DNA of 13,000 bases from Baffinella frigidus (taxonomy: Eukaryota > Cryptophyceae > Cryptomonadales > Baffinellaceae): NCBI GenBank assembly GCA_026770585.1, contig MU646690.1, forward strand, positions 216,749 to 229,748. Direction: 5' to 3'. The position numbers and the translations under genes are program-made. The notes below the pieces were generated by a model. The model saw only the letters and a list, made by a program, of their open reading frames with translations, did no database searches and was not told the DNA's origin. Numbering within the stretch: position 1 is the first letter of the stretch; each line of letters starts with the position of its first letter. Positions 1 through 7,700 of this stretch are shown piece after piece.

Positions 1-660
1 ACGATCAGGTCCCTCCCCACCGTCCGCCTGGCGGCTTATTCACAACTTGGAGGGTGTGGGGGGGTTGCACCGTGGAGGGGTCGGGTTTCGGGGGGGTGGG
101 GCGGGAAGTGGGGCTGGGGAATAGGACGGGAACGTGAGGGAGCAGGGGGGTGGAGCAATAGGACGGGAAGGAGGCGGGTCAGATGGTTGTGCGCATCAAC
201 GGGATTTGCAACAGCTCGGACATTCTTCTTCTTCTTTATTACTCTCGATACAGGTCCTAGAAAGGCCCTTTAGCCTTGAGTTGAGTGATACAATGTCTAT
301 GAGCCTCAAGAGAGAGCCCGCACCAGACACAGGGACGATTGCTCAGACGCTCAGATGCAGGGACGGCTGCACCATACCATACACCATCAACCATGAAGGG
401 GCGCAACAGTAGTGGCCCTGCTCAGACGCTCTCACCGTCCCAGCTGAGATGCAGCCCCGCTCAGACGCTGTGGGGGTGCACACGTGACGGCCGTATCAAT
501 AAGCACGTATCAATACGCACGTATTTCATCATAATGGTATTAATAAAGGTCATCCCACGCGAGTAATTTATTAATAAAGTTCATCCCACACAAAATATGT
601 GCATAAAGGTCATCTCACACGAAACACGACAGGACGCGGAAACCGTGGAACAACGCCAGG
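1..660. other. No recognised gene; G-rich start and short repeats
   Basis: Bases 1-180 are very G-rich. gctcagacgct occurs at about 341, 420 and 461. taataaaggtcatcccac(g/a)c-type units occur at about 540, 571 and 602, and an inverse copy is at 1479-1500. The first bases, ACGATCAG followed by gtccct, could be the end of an earlier exon with a donor of the GTC class, since two bases left over there plus the G that starts E1 would complete an Arg codon; this is weak. No protein-like segment with family motifs was found. Confidence 0.5.
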
Positions 661-678
661 CCGCAGCTGTAAGGTCTT

Positions 679-893
679 ACCCCTAAACCCTAAACCCTAA
701 ACACGACACACTAAACCCTAACCCCTAAACCCTAAATCATAAACTCTAAAACCTAAACCATAAACCCCAAACCCTAAACCCTAAACCCTAAACCCTGAAC
801 CCTAAACCCTGAACACTGCACCCTAAACCCTAAACCCTACACCCTAAACTCTAAACCCTAAACCCTAAACCCTAAACCCTAAACCCCTAGGCC
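679..893 (+). repeat. CCCTAAA telomere-type tract
   Basis: About 25 units of ccctaaac/ccctaaa with variants (ccctgaac, caccctac, ctctaaac). It is the plant/green-algal or alveolate-type telomere unit, in C-rich orientation on the coding strand, interstitial in an intron. Confidence 0.95.
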
Positions 894-948
894 GTGCAAG
901 GTCTCACCGACAGTCCCACGGACCACACTTGACCAATCTCATCCGGTC

Positions 949-1080
949 GAGTATTTGAGTCAAATACGATTTCGGGGATCTCCGATTCGATTTGCAACGA
1001 AAATTACTACACGGACGTGACTGAAAATGTCCGGTGTGTAGTAATTTTCGTTGCCAGGATCGTATTTGAGTCAAATACTC
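949..1080. mobile_element. MITE-like inverted-repeat element, 132 bp
   Basis: Ends 949-970 and 1059-1080 (GAGTATTTGAGTCAAATACG and its inverse) agree at 21 of 22 positions. Inside, CAACGAAAATTACTACAC (995-1012) is exactly inverted at 1036-1053. The inner motif also appears in the element at 10184-10370. Confidence 0.8.
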
Positions 1081-1115
1081 GCCGCGATTAAATCACGCAA
1101 TGGGCTACCCAGGGA

Positions 1116-1297
1116 TTTCGTGAATAACCCGTAAGTGAATATGCCATAGGACCCCTACGGTAGGCTGTCCGTAGGGACATGGGGTTGGGACCCTACGGTA
1201 GGCTCTCTGTAGGGACATAGGGTTGTTCCTAGGGATATCATAACCGAAACTTGGTGGCCCAGCCAACAAGAATTCCTTCGTAGCCCGCTGTGTGGCT
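1116..1297. mobile_element. Diverged family 1 MITE-like element
   Basis: The right end TTCGTAGCCCGCTGTGTGG (to 1295) equals that of 5394-5554. The core has CCTACGGTAGGCTGTCCGTAGGG twice in slightly different forms and GTTCCTAGGGATA. The left end is not recognisable; instead atttcgtgaataaccc is found there and again at 1453. Confidence 0.6.
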
Positions 1298-1535
1298 AGG
1301 CTCAAATCATGCTGCGGTTTTAATCTGTGCCACATGCACATGAGCGTCAATAAGCGGGACGAGGCTCAATTTGAGGGCGGCGCCGGCAACTTTTGACCCG
1401 TCAAGTCAACACCCCAAAACTTGACGGCACAGCCCTGGGCCCAAACGTTTGATTTCGTGAATAACCCATACGTGAATCGTGTGGGATGACCTTTATTAAA
1501 CACCCTGGACTCAAACGCTGGTGTTTGTTTTGCAG

Positions 1536-1581
1536 GGTAGAGCACCTGCTGACCGACTACAAGAGCCCGGGCCTGATTCGG
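1536..1581 (+). CDS. Possible alternative exon E1' (variant of E1)
   Basis: After the acceptor TTTTGCAG at 1528-1535 the sequence reads VEHLLTDYKSPGLIR and then reaches a GT at 1582-1583. It closely resembles E1 (VEHLLTDYKS against VENLLKDYKS). It starts one base before a codon and ends on a codon boundary, exactly as E1 does, so it could replace E1 without shifting the frame. After the DYKS block it diverges from E1, and the downstream reading continues open for some distance (RVWRKSRG...). It may be a mutually exclusive exon, or a head copy left by duplication whose tail is unrelated DNA. Transcript data would decide; from sequence alone both remain possible. Confidence 0.4.
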
Positions 1582-1706
1582 GTCTGGAGGAAATCGAGAG
1601 GCACGCTAGGGAGTTTCAGTAGTATTGATCAGCAAGCAGGCGCACCCTAAACCCTAAACCCTGGACCCTAAACCCTAAACCCTAAACCCTAAACCCCAAA
1701 TCCCAG

Positions 1707-1755
1707 GGTGGAGAACCTCCTGAAAGACTACAAGAGCTCTTCCCGCTACCAAGAG
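1707..1755 (+). CDS. Exon E1: linker ahead of the ABCG membrane domain
   Basis: Acceptor CCCAG ends at 1706 and donor GTACTC begins at 1756. After one base of a split codon the exon reads VENLLKDYKSSSRYQE. In ABCG proteins a YxxS-type segment of this kind lies in the linker between the ATPase domain and the first membrane helix. The start is supported by the upstream copy E1', which has the same acceptor spacing. The end is supported by two downstream tail copies (1810-1822 and 1909-1936) that also stop at GAG followed by GT. A CCCTAAA tract precedes the acceptor and a TTTAGGG tract follows the donor. The fragment is too short for homology to be certain by itself; its place in the collinear set is the main support. 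Confidence 0.65.
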
Positions 1756-4700
1756 GTACTCATTGTAGAGTTTAGGGTTTTAAGGATTTATGGTGTATGG
1801 TTCAGGGTGCAGGCTACCAGGAGGTTCTCTTTCTGGGTTTACCCTCTTTAGTGTTTAGGGAATGCGGGTTAGGAAATACCTTGTCTAGAGTTTAGGGGGT
1901 TTGGGGGACTACAAGAGATCTTCCCGGTACCGGGAGGTACCTCTTTCTAGGGTTTGGTGTTTAGGGTTTAAGGGTTTATGGTGCATGGTTCAGGGTGCAG
2001 GTTCAGGGTGTAGGGGTTTAGGGTTTAGGGTTTCCGGTTTCCGGTTTCCAGTGGGGTTCATGGGGCAGGTAGTGGCACAGTAGTCTAGAGCTACTCTGGT
2101 AAAGGTGGACGACCTAATTCCGGCGTCCGCCTAATTACAACATTCCGTAGAGTGCTACCGTATGCGATATCGGGTGATACGGAATGCCGGAATTAGGTTG
2201 ACGCCGGAATTGGGTCGTCTATCCTTAGCGAACATTTCCCACAGCTAACGTAGTGTTCGGGGGGTGTAGGTGCAGATGCAGAGCAACCCTTAACCCTAGA
2301 CCCAAACCCCCAAACCCCCAAACCCTAGACCCTAACCCCTCTAAACCCTAAACACTCTGAACCCTGGATAAACCCTAACCCCTAAACCCTAAACCTAGGT
2401 GGAGTTGGAGGCGCGCGCAAAGGGCGAGCAGATGCAGGATCTATCTAGCTAACGTGGTGTTCCGCATCATTCGAGGGTTTATAGTTCAGGGTCCAGGCTC
2501 AGAGTTCAGGGGTTACTTTGATGAAATCGCTAACGAGGTGTTTGGGGGTGCCCCCCCCCCCCGAACACCAGTCACACACGTCTATCCAGCTAACGCGTAT
2601 TTTTCTGGGTCGTTCCCAACAAACGTCTATCCAGCTAACGTGTTTTTCGGGGGGAACGACCCTGAAAAACACGCGTTAGCTGGATGGAGGATAGACGTTT
2701 GTTCCCACAGCTAGCGTGTTTTTTGGTGGGGGTGTTCGCACCCCCCCGGAACACCAGTAACAAACGTCTATCCAGCTAACGTGTTTTTCGGGGGGGGGGG
2801 GGTCGGTAGGTGGAGGTGCCGCGCGTCAAGGGGGTGCAGATGCAGGGCCAGGCCCCCGGGGGTTCCGCGTCGATCGCCACCCACACATGTTTATAGGAAA
2901 AGGGCAAAAAGTGAGGAATTGTAGCCATGCCTGGGCGGAATTATGTTTCATTGGTGCCAGGAAACGCTTTCAAAACGAGGGCTCCTCGACCTCCATCCTG
3001 AGGAAAGCACGTTTGTGACCTGGCGTGGGCTGACGTGTTTTTTCGGGGGTGTTCGCAGGTGGAGGTGCAGGCGCGTGTCAAAGGCGTGCAGATGCAGGGC
3101 CAAACCTGAACCCTAGATCTGCCGTACTCGGGTTGACCGACTATCCTCAAGTTGACGAGCGGGGTTCGCGGTACGAATTCGTCAACTTTGGAGTGGGGAG
3201 GGCCCTCGGCGGCTCCGCGCTACCGGAGTAGCTCCACACTCCCAGCTAACACACTGTTCGGGGGGCACGCGGAGGCGCAGTAGTGTAGAGCCTCCTTGTG
3301 ACCGAGTCGCCATTAAAAATTATTTTGCGAACAAAAAGGCCGCCATGAAAATTCAAGGTCGCCGTTGAAATTATTATGCGATCATTTCCCACAGCTAACG
3401 TGTTTTTCGGGGGTGTTCGGTAGGTGGAGGTGCAGGCGCGCGTGAAGGGGGTGCAGATGCAGGGCCAGGCCCCCGGGGGATCCGCGTCCATCCCCACCCA
3501 GATGTCGTGGCACACAGCGTGGTACAAATGACAATACCAGAAAGAGTCGCAAGGCGGGATGTACGTGTGCGGTGTGTGTGGATCGCTTTGCCACCCAGCC
3601 CGGGCTGGGAGGTTTATGTGTCAACCGCACCCCCCGGATAACGTCAACCGCACCCCCCGGATAACGTCAACCGCACCCCCCGGGCAACCCCGGGCCTCCC
3701 AGCCCGGGCTGACGCTGTTCGAAGGGTGCGGTTGACACATAAACCCGAAACGCTAAACCCTGGCTCGGAACCTAGGTGGAGGTGCAGGCGCGCGTGAAAG
3801 GGGTGCAGATGCAGGGCCAGGCCCTGGGGGGCTCCGCGTCGGTCGCCACCCAGATGTCAGTCCTCTGCAAACGCGCCTTTTCCAACATGGTCCTCTCCCA
3901 AGAACCTGAACCCTTAGATCTGCCGTACTGGGGTTGACCGACTATCCTCAAGTTGACGAGCGGGGTTCGCGGTACGAATCCGTCAACTTAGGAGTGGGGA
4001 GGGCCCTCGGGGGATCCGCGTTGGTCGACACTCAGATGTCGGTCCTCTGCAAACGCGCTTTCTCCAACATGGTCCCCGCCCCTAAACCCTAGATCTGCCG
4101 CACTCGGGTTCGCCGGCTTCATCCGGGAACATGTTTAATTTGAAAGGAAATGGATTATCGAACCGGATTCTGCCCTGATTAAATTTACTTAGGTCCCTAA
4201 ATAATCTTCTTCCAACTCCTATGAACACATAGGGATCCGTCTTCTTTGAAATTAAACATATCCCTGGATTAGACTGTTCTCAACTTGAAAGGCCCTCGGG
4301 GGCTCCGAGTCAGTCGCCACTCAGATGTCGGTCCTCTACAAACGCGCCTTCTCCAACATGGTCATTTCCCGCCCCGACATTCTCGACACCCTAGCACTGA
4401 TCCTACACATGGCGAAAATGTCGGGGCGGGAACGCCCTAGCACTTCTCGTGGACTAATCCGGCTCAGTTTTCACTGAGACTATCCTTATGTTGACGAGCG
4501 GGGTTCGCGGTACGAATCTGTCAACTTTGGAGTGAGGAAGGCCCTCGGGGGATCCGCTTCGATGCAGCCACCGGGGGCTTCACAGATGAGTCCATCTAAA
4601 CGATTTGTACTAAATCTTATCCAGTGCCCTGGAATTCTAACCGCCTTTCCCCCGGATATCCGGGGGGGGAGGAACTCGTTCGCTGCTAAGTGGTACTGAC

Positions 4701-7700
4701 GCGTGCTGTCGTCCTGTGGTTGTGATGATCCACGAGAAACTCGGACAGAGCATGTTCATGGCTCTCCTCGTCATGTGTCACGTCCATCATTTGTACGGAC
4801 GCGTCCTCGGTCACGACCGTGCTGTACTGAGTCACGTCCGTGATATGTACTGAGTCACGTCCGTGATGTGTACTGAGTCACGTCCTGTGGTTATGTACTG
4901 ACACGTCCACTGTCGCGTCCAGCTAAACCATCCCGTGTTCGCAGCTACGGAACAAGCTGCTGCTCCGCGCGAAGCTCGGACAAAGTGTCTTCACGGCGCT
5001 CCTCGTCCTGTGTCACGTCCATCATTTGTACTGACGCGTCCCGTGTCTTGTCCGTGATGTGTACTGAGTCACATCCGTGATGTGTACTGACGCGTCCTGG
5101 GTGTCACGTCCATGATTGTACTGACACGTCCACCGTCGCGTCCAGTTGCGCAACAAGCTGCTCCTGCGCGCGAAGCTCGGACAAAGTATCTTCATGGCTC
5201 TCCTCGTCGGCCTCATCTTCCGCGATCTCAAGCTCACCCAGCAGTCCATCCAGGTTAGGAGCCTTACTCATTCAGGTTACGGGCCTCGAGCTCACCCAGC
5301 AGTCCATCCAGGTTAGGAGCCTAATTCCGTTCAGGTTAGGAGCCTCAAGCTCACCCAGCAGTCTATTCAGGTACCCTAGTCCCCTTTATTCAACCACACA
5401 GCGGACTTCGAAGGGATTTCGAATCACCCCTAAGCGACAAGACCTGCGACCCTACGGTAGGCAACCCGTAGGGGCATAGGGGGGTTCCTAGGGATAAGGT
5501 AACGGAAACTCGGCCCGATTTGGGCCGAAAATCTCTTCGTAGCCCGCTGTGTGGCTTAGGAGCCTGAATAAGTCCGTTCAGGTTAGGAGCCTGAAGCTCA
5601 CCCAGCAGTCTATTGAGGTACCCCTGTCCCAGTCTACCGGGCTCTTTCCGGCTCGAAAGTTGACGGGTTTGTACCGCAGACCCAGCGTGTCAACTTTAGA
5701 ATAGTCGGGCAAGCCGAGTGAGGCATCTTCATGGCGCTGCTCGTCGGGCTGATCTTCCGCGATCTCAAGCTCACCCAGCAGTCCATTCAGGTTAGGAGCC
5801 TCAATCTCACAGGTTGTGGGCCTCAAGCCCACCCAGCAGTCACTTCAGGTGCCCTAGTCCCTTTCAGTTTAGGGGCCTGCATCAGTCCGTTCAGATGCTG
5901 GCTGATTCCGGCCCGCCGCAGGACCTCACCCGTGCGATGTTTTTCGTGTCGGTTTCCGAAACAGGCTACGATGGCAAATTCCATCCTGGCGAAAGCACGA
6001 AACGGTGTTTTGAACTGGATGTGCAGAAAAGGGGGCATTTTGGGACCCCTTTCGTAAGTCAATTCCTTCACAAAACTAACAGCTCAAGTTGTTTTCGCGC
6101 TATGTCAGGACTATAACACCTGAAGTTGTTTTCGCGCTATGGCAGGACCGCACGGGGGCGCAGTTTGGGACCCCTCTCGTAAGTCACTTCCTTCACGAAA
6201 CTAACGCCTTAAGCTGTTTTCGCGCTATGGCAGGACCGCACGGGGGCGATGTTTTTCGTGTCGGTCAACGTGACATTCTCCGCGACGTTCGGCGTCCTCT
6301 CTGCCTTCGGAAACGTAAGCCTGGGTTCGGGTTGGGGGTTGGGGGTTGAGGGTTGAGGGTTGAGGGTTTAGGAGGTGAAGGGTCAACGTGACATTCGCGG
6401 TGACGTTCCGCGTGCTATCCGCCTTCGGAAACGTACACCCCAACCCCTGAACCACACACACTAAACTCTCAATAAACCATAAATAAACCCTGAACCCCGA
6501 CCCCTAAACTGGCGTGCTATCTGCCTTCGGAAACGTAAGCCTGGGTTCGGGATTTGGGGTTGGGGATTATGGGGGTTGGGGTTTAGGGGTTTGGGGTGTG
6601 GGGATTTGGGGGTTATGGGGTTTTAGAGGTGAAGGATTTAGGGGTTTAGGGGCTTTAGAGGTGAACGATCAACGTGACATTCGCAGCGACTTTCGGCGTC
6701 CTATCTGCCTTCGGAAACGTGACCCCTAACCCCTGAACCCTAAACCCTAAAAAAGCCCTAAATAAACCCTGAACTCCGAACCCTAATCTGGCGCCCTTTC
6801 TGGCTTTGGAAACGCAACTCAGGGTTCGAGGTTTGGGGTTGAGAGGGTAACCCTGTGGATTAGGGTAAACCCCATGGATTGGGGTCAACGTTACTTTTGC
6901 CGCGACTTTCAGCGTGCTCTCTGCCTTCGGAAACGTAACCCCCAACCCCTAAACCCCAAACCCTAAACCTAAATAAACCCTAAATAAACCCTGAACCCCG
7001 AACCCTAAACTGTCGCCCTTTCTGGCTTCGAAAACTTAACCCAGGGTTCCAGGTTTGGGGTTTGGGATTTGGGGTTGAGAGGGTAGCCCTATGGATTAGG
7101 GTTAAACCTATGGATTCGGGTTAACCCTATGGGTTAGGGGTCACCCCTATGGGTTAGGGTCAACCCTATGGATTAGGGTCAACGTTACTTTTGCCGTGAC
7201 GTTCGGCGTACCTCCGCCTTCGGGAACGTACATCCACTCGGATAGCGACGGGGCAAACGGATCTTCTTAATTCGGGTGAGAATGACGAGTCGTGTCCAAG
7301 TTGTGGGCGCTGAAACACCAATTTGGAGTTTCACGTACAGCCCCTCGGGACCGTACCCCATCCACTCGGGAAACCCCAAACCCTATCCCTTAAGTGACCA
7401 GTAGGCTCATACGCCCTACGGTAGGGCCCTAGGACCTGCCTAGGACCTCTTGGCAGTCAAATTTGGCGGCATGGGCCCTTGAGGGATACCCTAAATCAAA
7501 CCCCAAACCCTAAAACAGGAGCGAACGGTTTTCGAGCGCGAAAGGTCGGTCGGGATGTACACGACGCTCGCCTACTTCTGGTCCCGTCCGCCAAAACGCA
7601 CCGTTTCGATCTTTATAATTGATTTTTCCTGGTTCCGTCTGCCAAAACGCACCTTTTCGATGTTTATAATGCCAAAACGCACCTTTTTTCTTCTTATGGC

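Larger units (their letters stand above)
2399..3509 (+). pseudogene. Four head copies of exon E2 with acceptor sites
   Basis: Truncated copies of the E2 start (VEVQARVKGVQMQGQA) begin after AG at 2399, 2810, 3059 and 3424. The copy at 2399 is degenerate. The one at 2810 lacks one codon and runs through GGSASIAT. The one at 3059 stops after QMQGQ. The one at 3424 reaches about 3509 (TQMS) and then diverges. None contains the KRAFSNM tail with its donor. The last three are preceded by a similar module with CTAAC or CTGAC 25-30 bases before the AG. A middle piece of E2 (ALGGSA) also follows the 3118 repeat at about 3200-3222. Confidence 0.75.
3118..4547 (+). repeat. AAGTTGAC/GTCAACTT dispersed repeat, three direct copies
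   Basis: Copies at 3118-3210, 3915-4010 and 4478-4547 share gactatcctcaagttgacga, gcggggttcgcggtacgaat and cgtcaactt(t/a)ggagtg. A 5' end only (ccctagatctgccgcactcg) is at 4085-4110, where another element follows. Each full copy leads into E2-like gccctcgg.gg.tccgcg. Confidence 0.8.
4003..4595 (+). pseudogene. Three tail copies of exon E2
   Basis: Copies of the E2 tail lie at 4003-4071 and 4291-4360, each ending KRAFSNM followed by GT (gtcccc, gtcatt), and a degenerate one at 4540-4595. None has an acceptor or the VEVQ head. The copies at 4003 and 4540 are preceded by the AAGTTGAC/GTCAACTT repeat, so repeat and exon tail seem to have been copied together. Confidence 0.75.
5285..5848 (+). pseudogene. 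Five tail copies of exon E3 with donor sites
   Basis: Copies of the E3 end (LKLTQQSIQ) lie at 5285-5311, 5344-5370, 5591-5617, 5725-5790 and 5822-5848. Every one is followed by GT (gttagg, gtaccc, gtgccc). The copy at 5725-5790 is the longest and reads IFMALLVGLIFRDL before the tail. None has an acceptor. The intron start gttaggagcct was copied with them. A MITE-like element (5394-5554) sits between the second and third. Confidence 0.8.

Noticed and set aside
134-566. Open frames of 75-92 codons near the start
   Set aside because: No recognisable motif, no consistent splice borders, and short direct repeats run through them.
679-893. Chromosome end (telomere)
   Set aside because: The units are degenerate, occur in both orientations at many places, and coding exons lie on one side with ordinary DNA on the other. 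They are interstitial.
3160-3180. tRNA-like GGTTCG...CGAAT in the dispersed repeat
   Set aside because: No cloverleaf arms or A box could be seen around it; the inverted AAGTTGAC ends explain it better as a small mobile repeat.
5814-6116. Overlapping open frames of about 100 codons after the E3 tail copies
   Set aside because: They read E4 head copies and flanking intron in wrong frames; only the short MFFVSV-type piece in the E4 frame is exon-like.
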